In this document: one piece after another, positions 11,430-23,977 of the stretch | Layout of the letters: each line of letters begins with the position of its first letter | How positions within the stretch are numbered: the first letter of the stretch is position 1 | Position numbers and translations under genes: made by a program | Notes under the pieces: generated by a model | Databases searched by the model: none | What the model saw: only the letters and a program-made list of their open reading frames with translations | What the model was told of the DNA's origin: nothing | Assembly (NCBI GenBank): GCA_027886175.1 | Contig: JAJNNQ010000006.1 | Span: forward strand, 15,281,001-15,345,000 | Direction: 5' to 3' | From: Phylloscopus collybita | Taxonomy: Eukaryota > Chordata > Aves > Passeriformes > Phylloscopidae | Length of the DNA: 64,000 nucleotides

Positions 11430-13750
11430 GCAGTGATATCTTCTCTTTCTTTACAGGTAGCAATTAAGTCAACAGTTGAACTAGAAAAAATATTTTACAT
11501 TGTATTGCTTTAGAAAGTATTTCTTTGAGAATGAAAAAACTAAAGAGCCTCATTCTGTACTGTCCTAAGAAAGCTGCAGAAAAATGCTTTCTGCTTTAAA
11601 AATATTTTATGACTTACTTTTCTACAAGACAGCTTATGCAGCCTTATTGATTCATTAGGATGTAAAGAGAAAACCCAGTGCCTTGGTTCCCACTAAAATT
11701 ATGAATTTATTTATTCTTGCACCTTGAAGATAAAAGCAAAATATGGAATTTGGAGTAGTCCATATAACTATGCTTATAATATAAAATGCAATAACCCTAT
11801 ATTTCTATACATATTTTGTCTCATAAAAGCACCGGTAGATATCTGAGAAAATGTAGTTGCCATGGGAAACAAAAAGACAGAGTTATGCTATTTATTTTTG
11901 CCGAGGAGTTGCTGGTGCCTGGAGGTGTGCTGCTTAGTTAAGAGCAACATTAAGATACTATTGTTTCAAGAGCAGAATGCCATGTTTTGATCTAAGAATT
12001 CATGTGAAGATCCCACCTTTTTCTAGAGGCAGCCTAAATGAAAGCAATGGAATAGATTAGTAATTGACTCTAATTAGGAAATTTTCCAGTGCACCTGAAA
12101 ATAATGACCAGCCTTACCCTGAGGAAGGGAAAGTGAATGACAAATATCTGGAGGAAAAAACCAAACAACATTATTGATCACAAATGATGTTGAAAGAATA
12201 ATAAAATAATCTAAATCATGTCATAAAATTAGCATTATTGCATATCAGTGTACCATAATGAGCTTAAGAAAGCTAATTGTTAGGAGTATCGCTTAAGGAA
12301 ACAAGTATTTTAAATCAATTCTTCTATGTGGTTTAGAAGCATGTGCTGGAAATAGAGGGAAAAGTGAAAAGCCTACTACCATAACTGCAACCTTTGATCT
12401 TTTTAGGAGATTCTATAAGCTGCTTTTTTTTTTTTTTTCTTTCTGTTTCCAACATCATTGAGCTTTACTTTAGTCTGAATCTGTTCTTAATAAAAGAACA
12501 TCACCTCTGTGATGAACTATCAAATCATTCTGTAATACTACAGCACTTTGTTCTTTTGATAGAAGAAGCAAAACTCCAGTGGAAATTTTGCAGTTTCCGT
12601 GTATTTTGTTCTCAGTATTTTTTTTGTCATCAGCTTTAGTCTCTTCAGTGCTTCCCAGTCTCTCTATGGAAAGTCAGATGGGGAAATGACAATTAAGGTA
12701 CATTGAAATATAGAAATATTTTGTTGGGTGCAGTTTTTCATTATTGTGAAACAGCTTGCTGCAACTCTGTCTTATTAGGAATGCAAGCTTATCTGTCACA
12801 GTATTGAAATGGTTTGTGCAAAGTTGGTGCCTTGAAAGACTGCAATAACAGATTGTCAATTTTGTCTAAGGTAGAATTTCAAATAGTCCCTTAGATGAAA
12901 AAGGGTTGTGAAAGCTAGTATCAAAGTGAAGCTGACACTTTATTTTTTCCTCTAACATTACTTTCTAATATACTTTCAAATCAAGGAATGAGAAAATTGC
13001 ATAAATAGTTCTATCAAGTAAGTGAACTCAGTCCTCATTGTTAAAAATTGGTTTGCATAAAACCCCTGAAGTTTCTCAATTTTCTTTACAAAAGCATTTC
13101 CAAATAAGAAAAATTTACCTAATGAAATGTAACAGATGAAGACTGAAAAATCAAAAAATAAATAATTTTGCAGACTGCTTACATAAATCTCTTTAAAGAA
13201 CCTCACCTTTCTTTTTGTCCTTTTGTTCTTCTATCTTTTGTCTGTTTGTTTAATAAAAAGATTGTCATTAATATCTATCTCATCTGATTGATACTTGAGA
13301 AATCTTCAAAGTAGTTGTTAAAAGTGTCCAAAATAATGTTAAGACACTTCATAAGTAAAAACGTATGAAAACACGTATTTCTGAAATTTAAGGCTAGACT
13401 GACAACTTGCACCTTAATTTAAATATAGCTGGAATATGGCTGCCCCAATCTTTGCCCAATCTTTGTGGCTGTAACCCAGGGTTTACCATTGCTTAAATTT
13501 GGGTTCAACATTGTTTTGGTGAAATTTTCATATATTTCTTGGAATAGACATTGAAGACCAAGTTAGAGGTACAGTCAAACTATACTGAGGTGATTGTGCA
13601 TAAGACTAGTTGAGTTAAATTAGAAATGTAAGTGGAAAAAGAAGTACTGGAATCCTTTATTAAGAATAACCTTACACCTTGCACTAAATCCCAAGGGAAT
13701 TTTCTCAGTTTGAAATTGCTTTTCAGCACAATTAAAACTTAATCTGTAAC
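11430..13750. other. Non-coding stretch, contains a candidate conserved element
   Basis: No gene or repeat recognised. The part at about 11900-12290 is denser in homeobox-type TAATT motifs and less repetitive than its surroundings, and resembles a conserved non-coding element (see findings). Confidence 0.35.

Positions 13751-13779
<29 letters not shown>
13751..13779. repeat. poly(A), 29 bp
   Basis: A pure A run. An attaaa hexamer lies about 17 bp upstream (near 13730), the spacing of a polyadenylation signal. I found no flanking target-site duplication, so retrocopy origin is unproven. Confidence 0.9.
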
Positions 13780-13781
<2 letters not shown>

Positions 13782-13799
13782 CAGCGCAAGTACTTGAGC

Positions 13800-14003
13800 T
13801 TAAAATAAGAATCCAAACAAGCTGGAGTTCAGCTGTACTTCTCCCAGCCCTTTCTTACCCTGCTGCTTCCCAACAGCTGGATCCAAGGTCACCATCCTGA
13901 ACCCCGCCAGCATGGGACAGGAGGATGCACTCGGGTCCCTGATGGAGAGTCTCCAACTTTGTCCCATCCAAAACCAAAGGGAGGAGATCCTGCCTGATTT
14001 CAT
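13800..14003 (-). other. GC-raised segment with open frame, unidentified
   Basis: This stretch of about 200 bp is clearly more GC-rich than its surroundings and is open on the minus strand for 67 codons from an ATG at 14003. On that strand a donor-like site reads agcagg|gtaagaa at about 13855, so codons upstream of it could belong to an exon. I recognise no domain, and there is no convincing acceptor. A fragment of an unrecognised repeat is equally possible. Confidence 0.2.
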
Positions 14004-14009
14004 ATGTCT

Positions 14010-15390
14010 AAGAGTGCAGTTGCAACCTCATATATATAAAAAAAATGCATTAAGAGATAAAAAGGCATCTCTTACTGCTCTTTTGCTTACCTCTCTGCTT
14101 AAATAGATTTTATTGCTTGGTGATCTGAAGTGAGATAAATTATTCTTTGTATTTCATCAGTCAGAAGCAATTCTGTAAATGACTAAACAATTTTAAAGAG
14201 AAGAAAAAAAAAGCTTAATATTTTTCCGTTTCTGAAGCCCTGTTCAAAGCTTTTCTTTATTGTAAAATATGGATATATTACAGATGAGATGCATATAAAA
14301 CACAGCATAATACACTTTACATAAAGAGAAGATACTAAAGAAGATTCCAGAGTACATGTAAAAAGATGAAGGAAAAAAAATTAGGGAAAAGGTCTACATA
14401 ATACTGTTCAATCAAGAAATACATCATACATAGAAACATCACTCAAATCTTTACTAAATGCCTCAGCTTTTCTCAGAAATACCCGGGGTAGAATGAATGA
14501 CAAAAAAGAAAAGAAAAAGGTCTGTTATAAAAATAAGCAGAAGCCATATTATATACTATATATCAAACATAAACTGTGAAGGGATGTAACAATACCTCTG
14601 CAAAAACACCAGAAAAAAATCTAAAAAAAAGCATATCTGTCTAAAATTATTTTAACATTTTTGAAAATATGTCCTCAATTGGAAAATGTTTTAATGAAAA
14701 ATTAAGTGAAGATGTGATAATTTCTCTTTAGGGCTTTTATTATAGGAGTAGGAGAAGGGAAAGAGAACTTTCCCCAATTTTTTTTTTTTTGTATTTTTTT
14801 TATTTATTTTTTTCTTCTGTGTTAGAAATATTACCCCAAAATTCCTTCTTGCAAACATAATCCAATTGTCGTAGTCTCTATGAAGATATGAGTGTACAAT
14901 TAACCACTGTAAGAACTAGCAAAATTTTGGAAAGCTATAGAAATCTTACCTACAAAGTGCTGTGTCTGCTGAAATTTTCTGCTGAGTTTTGCAACAGATC
15001 ACATAATTTAATAGGCTAAATATCAACCCAGGGCTGTAATACCTGGAAACCAATTCTGTCTCAGAAAATATTTGTGTAAAATAAAATAGAAAAAAACAAG
15101 CTGGGAAGGTATTCCAGGGCATATGATACACTCATCTTGCTGTTGGCTTCTGTCAGAGAAAGATAAAAAACAAAGGAGGTTTGGATAAAGCAGCAGGCTA
15201 ATTTTTTGTTCTTTGGGGTTTTCTTTTTTTATTGTTTGTTTGTTTTTCCCCCAGAGAATAATTGTTCTTCAAAATCCCTTCTCTGTTTTACTTATGAATC
15301 AGTAGTCAGTGCTAAATTGTAATTACCTCTTGCTTGGACCTTACTCAGAAGCTGTTGTGAACTAAGCTGCACTAAGTCCCTGCCTCTGGC
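14010..15390. other. AT-rich non-coding stretch
   Basis: No repeat body, RNA gene or exon seen. Confidence 0.4.
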
Positions 15391-15394
15391 TTAC

Positions 15395-15842
15395 CTCCCT
15401 GGTGAGATGGAGAACTGGGAGAGTTAAAGTAGAAAAAACTGTCAGCTGAGACAAAGAATTTTAATAGCGAAACCAAAAACTCTACACAGGCAAGGCAAAC
15501 AAGGAATTAATTCACTACTTCCCATGGATAGGTAAGCAGTTCAGCTATCTACAGGAAAGCAGGGCTTCGTCATGTGAAATGGTTGTTTGGGAAAAACAAA
15601 ACCATTATTCTAAACCTCCTCTCCCCACCTCCTTCTTCCCCTCAGCTTTGTAGAAGTCATTGCTGACCATAACACTGGATGATCTGAGATATCCTTTTGG
15701 TCACTTGGGGTCAGGTGTCCTGGCTGTGTCTCCTCCCATCTTCTTGTCCTGCCCCATCTTCCTTATTATTGCCAGCAGAGGAGTGGTCTTTGAAGCATCT
15801 GGAATGGCTGTTGTCAGGTGCCAGATTACTAAACGCCACTAA
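15395..15842 (-). mobile_element. Avian ERV solo LTR, antisense, partial
   Basis: Same family as the LTR at 10573, reversed. Plus-strand landmarks are aaggaattaattcactactt, cccatggata, ggaaagcagggcttcgtcat, a long C/T run ending cccctcagctttg, and cttttggtcacttggggtca followed by ggctgtgtctcctccc. The U3 5' end (high-coordinate side) is missing or too diverged beyond about 15842. The TATA region is decayed, so promoter activity is unlikely. Confidence 0.82.
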
Positions 15843-15844
15843 GC

Positions 15845-17520
15845 TAAGCTAAGGTCATTCTTCTTTCTCACTCTTAAATGCAGATCTGGAAACTAGAAAG
15901 AGAAATTTCTTTTATAGTTGTGGCTACCTATGGTAGTCTTGGCTTTTTATAGATCCACAGCAAAATAAAGTAAGAAAATGGCACGTGTTGACCATGTTGA
16001 CCATGTTGACCATGTTGACCATGCCAACTTACAGGATAGCAGAAGTGACAAAAACAATACCAGAAACCAGGGTAAAGCCCTCCTCATGTTCTTCCTGCCA
16101 AACATGCATTCAGAAATGTACTGAATGTTAGATAGCAAACAACAAAACATGAAATCGTCAAGACGTCTTCGTTCCGCCTTTGATGAAAATTTTCTGTGAC
16201 CAAAAATTTATTTAATTTTTACAGGTTTCCTTTATGGTCGAATACCTGTAAACTTTGTCTTGCCTTGACAATAATCTTTGAACTTTCTCCACCTACATCT
16301 GCAGCATTAGTCCTTTTATAAGCAAAGTTTTAGGCTAATACATTTCAGCATGATACTTTAAAGAACACATTATATTGTACTTAGGGAAAATTCTCAATGA
16401 AGGAAAATACTTCCAACTCCAAATATAGAAATAAAAATTAACAACAATTCCTCCACTGTTATTATTGTATTAACTGAATTAGAAGAGTCAGAAAACTGTT
16501 TATCTTGGGATTAGATATTCTGGTGTTTGTGCAACAGTTATTTTTAAACATTCCTCTGTATTTTACTAACAAGAAATTTGAACTGGGATCCTCACGTTAT
16601 CAAATTGAGACCAATTTTAAGTCAGGAAGAGAATAATGAGCATTTTAGTGATATATAGATTATACCTCTTCATTAGTTGTTTTATATATAAACCCAAAAT
16701 ATTCTCTTGGCTTAAAGCATATGGTCTTGGATTTTATTAGGATCACAAAATTATAAAGTAACAAAAAATAATATGTAAATAATAATTTTTAAAAGACCCA
16801 AAAGTATAGTAGAGCTACACCTGAATAAAAATAGAAAATCACTAATTTATAATACGTTGGAAATGGTCATTTATTATACACTGAGCATTTTACACTTATC
16901 CTACCTACTGAAACCATTTCATGAATCATGATCATTTGTGGGTCTAGATCTTGGCACAATATTTACAGCTTTTGATTGAGAAAAAAAGAAACAAATACTA
17001 GTAATTCAAAATAGGAAAACATGATGTGTATTATAAGCAAAAGACAAGTTTCCTTTAAAAATATGTGAATATTTTAAAAACCTGGAGATGGCCTCTGAAA
17101 TTGCAGTATCTTTTTAAGTAAGAGGATCTCAAAGTCATTATGCATCTCTAAAGTACAATTGTGCAGCTGCAGTAATGAAGTAATTTGTGTTTCTAAATGA
17201 ATAAAAATAATACAAACTACATTTTAAAGATTAAACCAGATTCTGATATAAATAGATTCAATTAGCTTTAATTAAACTTCACCACCACCGAGAGTGAATT
17301 ACTATGTTCCACTTGAATACTTATGCTTAACCAGATGCAAACACTGAGATTAAATGGACTCAAGTATAATACAGTATAATAAAGTTGAATAAAAAAGTAA
17401 AGAACAAAACAAAACAAAACAAAAAACACCCCAAAGCAAAGCAGTGTTTTCTCCCTGAAGTGTAGAAAACATTTAGTGATGAAGTTATTAAGAGTACAAA
17501 AGACCTTGGTTCAGCCTACA
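15845..17520. other. AT-rich non-coding stretch with a 9-bp tandem array
   Basis: Apart from the small 9-bp repeat at 15986-16023, no feature is recognised. A segment at about 17090-17300 has CAGCTG and TAATT motifs and could be regulatory, but I cannot support a call. Confidence 0.35.
15986..16023. repeat. 9-bp tandem repeat (accatgttg)x4
   Basis: Four units of accatgttg in tandem, the last ending in accatgcca. The period is a multiple of three, so it reads as a repeating STW tripeptide in the minus-strand frame. That frame is not otherwise gene-like. Confidence 0.9.
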
Positions 17521-17522
17521 GA

Positions 17523-17525
<3 letters not shown>

Positions 17526-17553
<28 letters not shown>
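17526..17553. repeat. (TA)n microsatellite
   Basis: About 14 TA dinucleotides in a row. Confidence 0.9.
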
Positions 17554-17559
<6 letters not shown>

Positions 17560-18790
17560 AAAGGTAATTTCTCTAACAATATGCAGGCACTGCATAGAAA
17601 ACATTACTTAAACATTACTTAAAAATTGTAGATATGATGGGTTTTTTATTCTAATTAATTTTAAGAGAAAACTGAATTGAGATTTATGATCAAGGACATG
17701 AACCTTCATGCTTCAGGCTTTCTTTTGATCGATATTTTTATATCACAATATATCCTTCCCAATCTGCTTCTCTGTACAACATTTGCCAGCATCCATTTAT
17801 TTTTCTAATTTTTTTTCAGAAACTTAACCTTCTGCAATAGTTATTTCTACAAAGACTTTTGAACTGCTAGTAATTAAAGTCTGGACAGCAAACTCCTGTT
17901 TTGGACACCTTTTCAGACTAGAAAATGTACTTAAATATGAACTTGGAATACAGGCAGTATATTGTTTTGTTTTTCTCCCGTTCCTCCTCCCCCATATTTC
18001 AAGCAAAAATCCTCTTGAAGCTCTCACAGTGCTTCATTCCTTCCATTACTTTTGCTGCAAAGTCAGAATCAAGAAGTTTGCATATGGTATTTATAAAGGT
18101 TTGTTAGTATGTGAACATTCGTGATGACAGAAATAGATTGTAAGCCTAATGTCTTGTACAGAATAAACCTGTAAATAAGAAAAGAAGTGAAAATAAATGA
18201 ATAATGTTGGTGATACTTGGAGTTTTTGCCCTTGTCAGCTCTCAGATTTCTCCCTGTACTGTGAAATATGATAAAATAGCAATGTATGCAGTCATGAAAA
18301 TCCACATTCACAAAAAGCCATTCAAAAATCTTTAGTCAGTGAATCCAGGTCTAAACAAATTTCTGTCCCATAATAATTGATAATAACTTGTTTCTATATT
18401 AAAAACAAAAACAAACAAACAAACAAAACACCATAAAGCCCCAAGAAAATTTCAGATCATCTTCAGCACAGCCTTAAAACTCTGTGTCAGCCTCTTTTCC
18501 TGAACCCTTTTCCTGCTTCAGAAAGGATCCTTCTAGCATAACTGGAAAACAATAAAGTGAAATGTTATTAAAATATGGATGTCAATGATTCTTGGAAGAG
18601 TTTCTGTTTATCAGTATTAAAGCACTGCTAATCCAAAAGACAAATGTTCTCAGTGTGTGTTAGCCAGATAAGAATTTTGTATAATTAGTGCTCTTAGGAT
18701 TAACACAGGAGGCCTAAAGGTATGCTATGCACATACGCAGATGTGCACAAGCTTTCTAAGCAAGCAAACAGAAATCAGCCTGAATCTATA

Positions 18791-18810
18791 AAGAGAGAGA
18801 GAGAGAGAGA
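18791..18810. repeat. (GA)n microsatellite
   Basis: About ten GA dinucleotides. Confidence 0.9.
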
Positions 18811-18942
18811 AAAGGCAGTAAAATGAAATGAAATGGCGGTAAAAAGAAAGGAGAAATATTTAACTTACTGTAATTAAGGCAATTTAAAACAGCTTTTGAT
18901 TTTGTAATTAACAATATGTAACTTTAAAGGTTAAAAATCCAA

Positions 18943-18968
18943 GTTTTTTTTTTTTTTTTTTTTGTTTG

Positions 18969-18999
<31 letters not shown>

Positions 19000-19197
19000 G
19001 GTGTTTTTTTTGGTTTTTTTTTTTTGGTGGTTTTTTTTGTGGTTTTTTGTTTGTTTTGGTTTTGGTTTTGGTTTGGTTTTTTTTGGTTTGGTTTGGTTTG
19101 GTGGTTTTTTTGTGTGTTTTTTTGTTTGTTTGGGGGTTTGTTTGTTTTTGTTTGTTTGTTTGTTTTGTGGTGTTTTGGTTTGTTTTTTTTTTTTGGT
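18943..19197. repeat. 255-bp G/T-only low-complexity tract
   Basis: The plus strand contains only G and T across the whole span, in irregular TTTTG, TTTGG and TTTG units with poly(T) runs. The open frames called on both strands here (F/V/L/C/W-rich on plus, K/T/N/P/Q-rich on minus) are translations of this tract. Similar tracts occur at 26846, 46999 (complement) and 55611. Confidence 0.95.
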
Positions 19198-19313
19198 CAA
19201 TGGATATTTCCATTACTTCTGGTATACAATAAGTTCTTTGTACATCTAGCATTGTTCATCTTAATAGTTAGGACCTATACCCATTCTTCTCATTCATCCC
19301 TGGTTCTTAACAG

Positions 19314-19337
19314 CTGCAGAAGCAGGAAGAGTTCAAG
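19314..19337 (+). CDS. Candidate 24-nt in-frame microexon, unidentified gene
   Basis: A pyrimidine-rich run (about 19280-19310, ending ttcttaacag) is followed by 24 bases and a perfect donor, AAG|GTAAGT, at 19338. The 24 bases would read LQKQEEFK. The length is a multiple of three, so the exon could be included or skipped without a frameshift, and the charged peptide would suit a coiled coil. A second possible acceptor six bases further in (ctgcag) would give KQEEFK, also in frame. It lies upstream, on the same strand, of the candidate last exon at 37046, whose peptide also begins in coiled-coil style. I do not recognise the gene. Short pseudo-exons arise by chance in long introns, so confidence is limited. 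Confidence 0.3.
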
Positions 19338-19570
19338 GTAAGTCAGTAATAATTAGATCTAACTTTATTGGCATGATTATAGCAGACACAAATTGCTATA
19401 TTTTTCTTCATTAAGTCTAATAAAATATTTGTGTCTTTTCAGGAAAGCTTTGCAGGTTGCCTGAAACATGTTCAGCATGACTAATTTAAAATTACTTTTA
19501 ATTTTATAATTTTCTCAGTTACCTTCATTCTTTCATAAATCAAGGGAATGTGTAAAAAGCAAGACTTTTA

Positions 19571-19730
19571 TGGGGTTTTTTTGTGGGTTGTTTGGTTGTT
19601 TGTTTGGGTTTTTTGTTGGTTGGTTGATTTGTTGGAATTTTTTATTTCTTTGGGGTGGTTGTGTTGTTTGTTTGATTTGGTCATTTGGATTTTATTTTGT
19701 TGCTGTTCGTTGGTTGGTTCTTTTCTTATT
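19571..19730. repeat. G/T-rich low-complexity tract, interrupted
   Basis: Mostly TTTG, TTGG and GGTT units with a few A and C interruptions. It looks like a more decayed version of the tract at 18943. Confidence 0.8.
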
Positions 19731-19806
19731 TCAATAGAAGAAGAGCTTCTCTTTAACTTTCTGAGCTCTTAGAAGATATTTTGGGGATACTTCAAACTGT
19801 CTGTAC

Positions 19807-19864
19807 ATTTATGAGATAAATAAAAACACCTTATCTATTTATGAGATAAATAAAACCACCTTTG
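19807..19864. repeat. 30-bp direct tandem duplication
   Basis: atttatgagataaataaaa begins at 19807 and again at 19837. The two copies differ at only a few positions, so the duplication is fairly recent. Confidence 0.88.
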
Positions 19865-20454
19865 TTCTGTTTTGACTAAGAAAACTAAAGTTAGAACTTT
19901 ATTTCCTTTAATTCAATGACTGTAAATTTTTAAAATACATGTAATCCTTTGTTAATATATAGTTGTATATTTGCCTTTCAGTGGATTAATAGATCTATTT
20001 TTTTTAAATTTTATTTTAAATTTTTTTAATTCTGTTCTTTGGAAATAGTTATTTCATAGACACTTTTATTCCAGTGCCTATAGATTTGAAGGTTAATTTT
20101 GCCTATCTAATAGTAAAAGTTTCAGAATTTATTTTACTTTATTAATTTGTTAATGAGAAAGCACATATTCATAAAATATTTAAATAAGACAATAAGATGC
20201 CACCTGCAAGCAACTATTTATTCCCAACATTTATTTGACTCCATCTGGTTAAGCAAGTTAAGCTATTTCCTGTATTCTGCTATATTCTACTTTATTTTCT
20301 CATGAAAAACAAAATTTTTCATCTCATTTCCTCCAAAGCTTTGAGTTCTGATAACAGGTACATTTGATTGTTTATATTTCACCTTTCTGCAATTCAAGAA
20401 GCTTCACTTTTGGAATTGTCTTTGTTACAGTGTACTACAGTTTTTGACATGAAC

Positions 20455-20900
20455 ATCAGCGCTCGAGCTGCAGACAGAGCTTTTTAATAATGTTCCTTTA
20501 GCAGCAGTGGTGCACAGACTGTTTCCTGCTGCCGTGGGGACAGCTGTGGCACTGAAGTACAAGAGGTAGTTCAAGGTTCTCGCTGGTTTTAACACCTTCC
20601 CCCACAGCACACAGCAAATGCCTCATTTGTTGTGACATCCTGACACCTGGCTATGCCAGGACAGTCATGTTCCCACACATCTATCCTCGTGGGCAGCTTC
20701 CAAGGCAAGGACACTCATTTCGGTTATCCTTCTCCATGGCCCTAATCACGGTGCAAAGCAAAGCTGATTTCACCAGATATCCAAGGACAAAGACATGGTC
20801 CTAGAACTTTGTCCTGTGTAACCCTAGGGTTCTGTCTACATTCATACTCGCTGCCAGCATTTCTGAGTCCCTGGCAGATTTTTCTCTCAGGCTTTGTTAT
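20455..20900. other. GC-raised unclassified segment
   Basis: This stretch is visibly richer in G and C than its flanks and holds several CpG (agcgctcgagc near 20459). It has no long open frame with splice context and matches no repeat I know. It could be an old LTR or other repeat, or a regulatory segment. Confidence 0.25.
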
Positions 20901-20904
20901 GTCA

Positions 20905-21850
20905 GATTATAATACTGCTCTCCTTATTTGAGATCTACATGGAAAGAAGCATCAAATTATTTTGATGATTTTGTCCAGACTGTTTGACCTTCCTTTCAGC
21001 CTTCTTCCATCTACTTTTTATCTCTCCTCTTTTCTTTTTCTCTCCCATCTGTCCTATAAACAGCTTTAATTTGAATATGTCTAAACTGATAGAATTATTC
21101 AACTGAAAAATATAGAAATTGTGTAAGATATTATTAATTACCTCTTTTAAATGATAAATAATAGAATATCCTGTTTTAATAGAGCATCCTCAATAAATTT
21201 CTATTCTTCTACGTAGACCATTAGAAACCACTAAAGTTCAAATTTCTTTCCTCTTTTACTTTTTGTTTTGTTTTTGTTACCTTTACTTCAGTGGAGTTAC
21301 TTAACAGTCTTTGAAGGAGAGTGTATGTCTGTCTGTACATCAACATTGCAAGCATCAAAGACATCAGAGGAAATTAAATCTGCTTTGTGTTGACATTCAA
21401 TCCTGCTTAGTGTATGCTCACATGATTTTCTGCCACAGTTATATCTGCCCCTGGCTCTACCATAATAGTTTTTAAATTAAACAGAGATGAAATAATTATT
21501 TGTGGTGACTTACCTTTAAGTATAATTTCCCTAATACTGCATCTGCTATTGATTAAAAATTGTATCAATGAGTTTATAGATATTGTTTATGTTGAGACTA
21601 AAACTGGCTTTTTTTGAAAAGAGAAAAGATATTATGGAAGATATTATTGATCTTTTTTTATTCTTCCCTGTACAATCTAGTAAATGGTTCAAAAGGTCTG
21701 AGGGAGCAATGATCACCATTGTACTATTGATGTCTGGGTTCCTTATATATTTGTTGATCCAGTTAAGTGGTCTTTTCATTATTTTCTCTTGAAAAATAAA
21801 AAGAAAGGAGTAGAATATCTTTTTTTAGTACTTAAATGGATTTATGATAG
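20905..21850. other. AT-rich non-coding stretch
   Basis: A strong acceptor-like run ends at 21291 (ttacctttacttcag) and is followed by about 33 open codons, but without a convincing donor. I leave it uncalled. Nothing else is seen. Confidence 0.35.
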
Positions 21851-21851
21851 G

Positions 21852-21938
21852 AAAAAACAAAAAACAAAACAAAAAACAAAAACACACACACAACAAAAAA
21901 CAAAAACAAAAAACAACAACAACAACAAAAAAAACACA
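21852..21938. repeat. A/C-rich low-complexity tract
   Basis: Plus-strand units of aaaaac, (ac)n and (aac)n. The short open frames over it are artefacts. Confidence 0.9.
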
Positions 21939-23036
21939 GGACAAAGTGAAGAATATCTCTACACAATTTATTAATCATGGCTGAGGTTACAAGACTGTGT
22001 GTCTCTCTATCAAGTTGCCATTTCCATTTTCTAACTGACATGCTGTGCTGTCAGCAGCATTTGAGACTCTCATTTCTCTGTTGCCTTTCTATCTCAATAT
22101 TTAGCTGAAATCCTAAAAAAGGTAGCACAGACCTCACAGTATATGTTTTATTAAACAAATGATGCCACTATTCAAATGCAAATACAATAAAAAATAAGTT
22201 TGGCCCTTCTGAGAATAAGCAATTTCTGCACTGCAAAGATATTTTAATAATGAAGTTATTTAGGAAGTGCTAGCAGTTCTCTAAAGGGACTGATTTAAGC
22301 ATGAAATGACAAAAGGACTGAAGAGCTATAAAAGAGAAAAAGATAAGCCATTTATTTTCTTCAAACTGTTTTACTAGTTCACTGAAGTGAGTGATGAGGA
22401 AAAAAAAAGAAAACACCCAGCAGCTCGAAGAAAGATAAAAGTGGCCAAAGGCATGATCCAGAAAGCTTGCCATCTTGGTAAAGTGATTTCTAAACTAGGA
22501 AGAAAAGGGACTAGAGATTACAAGCCACAGTCAAATGTGGAAATGGTGGACACACATGGAAAACCAAAGATCCTTTGCAACAGGAACAAAAGAGGCCTCA
22601 GAAACAGAGCAGAATAATGCCTTTGTAAAGCACACATATGAAAATATGCCCAGACTTGGAAACAAGTGGGAGGAACCAGAATGCCACATGTTGCTTCACA
22701 TCTGCAATGTTGTTGGATGAATAAAGCCTTGGTAGAAAAGGTGTGAGCAAATACAGATTGTTAGGAATGACAGGCAGGGAAGGTGCTGGGAAGGATTTTG
22801 TCAGTGTGAAGGAACATCTTGTCTGTAGGAAGCTCCCATATGGGATGGGAAAAGAGACTGAAAATCCAAACGTCAGGATTGGAGAGGAGGACATTTTTCA
22901 GCAGGAGTGTGTTACAGGATACCCAAACAAGATCAGAAAGTGAACAGTGGCTGGGCATGAAAGCATGAAGTATAGGTAACATTTTACTTTGTGTTATACC
23001 AACCACACATATCATTAGAACTCAAAGCTTTGTTCA

Positions 23037-23037
<1 letters not shown>

Positions 23038-23082
<45 letters not shown>
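23038..23082. repeat. poly(A), 45 bp
   Basis: An uninterrupted A run with no polyadenylation hexamer in the preceding 30 bases. Confidence 0.95.
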
Positions 23083-23085
<3 letters not shown>

Positions 23086-23977
23086 AAGGAAACCACAAGT
23101 AATTAATAAAAGCAAAATTAATAAAAGCAAACCTTCCCATCTTCTGATTAAAGATATTATCTGTGTTATATTATCTGTGTTAAATAAGAATATCATTCTA
23201 GATGGTTTGGAATCCCTGCCTGTCTCTTTATTTATAGAGCCAACATTTCCATATATCTCTGGGGTGGTGTCATCATTGTATCGATTAGTTCCATTTCCCA
23301 TGAAATAATTTAGTGCTTATGATAAGCATATTAATTAAGAATTTTCTTCAAGCCTATGTTGCCAGAATCTATTAGACAGCAAAACAGTTTCTTCCAAACC
23401 TTGAGGAAATAACTAGAGGAGAATGGCCAAGAGTACATTAAAGATTATAAATACTTTTTTCAAGTAGTATTTACACTAAAATCTCCTTTTTATCAAAATG
23501 TTGCCTCTAATAAAAGCAACATTCCTATATTTAATCATTTTAGTGATTAGGTACTGTTACATGAAAAATAGAAAATATTTATATATAAAAATTAATAGTT
23601 TTCATGATGTATCTTTTATGCAAAGCCAGTGACAGAGAGTATAAATTCTTTTCTGTAATTACAAATCTAGTGAAATTACTAGACAGAAGATCACAACCCC
23701 ATTAAGGCTGTAGGTAATGGCAATATATTTTCCATGCTTCAGAAGGATAGGAAAAAATCAGAAAGGGGTAAAAATACTTGAGTGATTTCTACTCTTTGTA
23801 CTTGATGCTAACCCTACAAGATTATTTACCGCTATTAGAAGATTAAGAAGGTTGAGAAACCACATAGACACCAAAACCGAAGTTTTTAAATAAAGAAAGA
23901 GAATGAGAACTGATTACTCTTCAGCAGAACACAGTGCAGTCGCATAACTTCAGTACCATCATTCACAAAGAAAGGGA

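Noticed and set aside
19120..19145. G-quadruplex in the G/T tract
   Set aside because: Only isolated runs of three to five G. Four closely spaced G-runs are not present.
18908..19341. Long open frames up to about 120 codons on both strands
   Set aside because: They are products of the G/T-only tract, not coding sequence.
22387..22617. 76-codon lysine-rich frame that looks like a basic nuclear protein
   Set aside because: It starts at GTG, which is not a usual start in a vertebrate. The first in-frame ATG is 22 codons in. It has no splice context, and the TATA-like gctataaaag upstream is not informative in AT-rich DNA.
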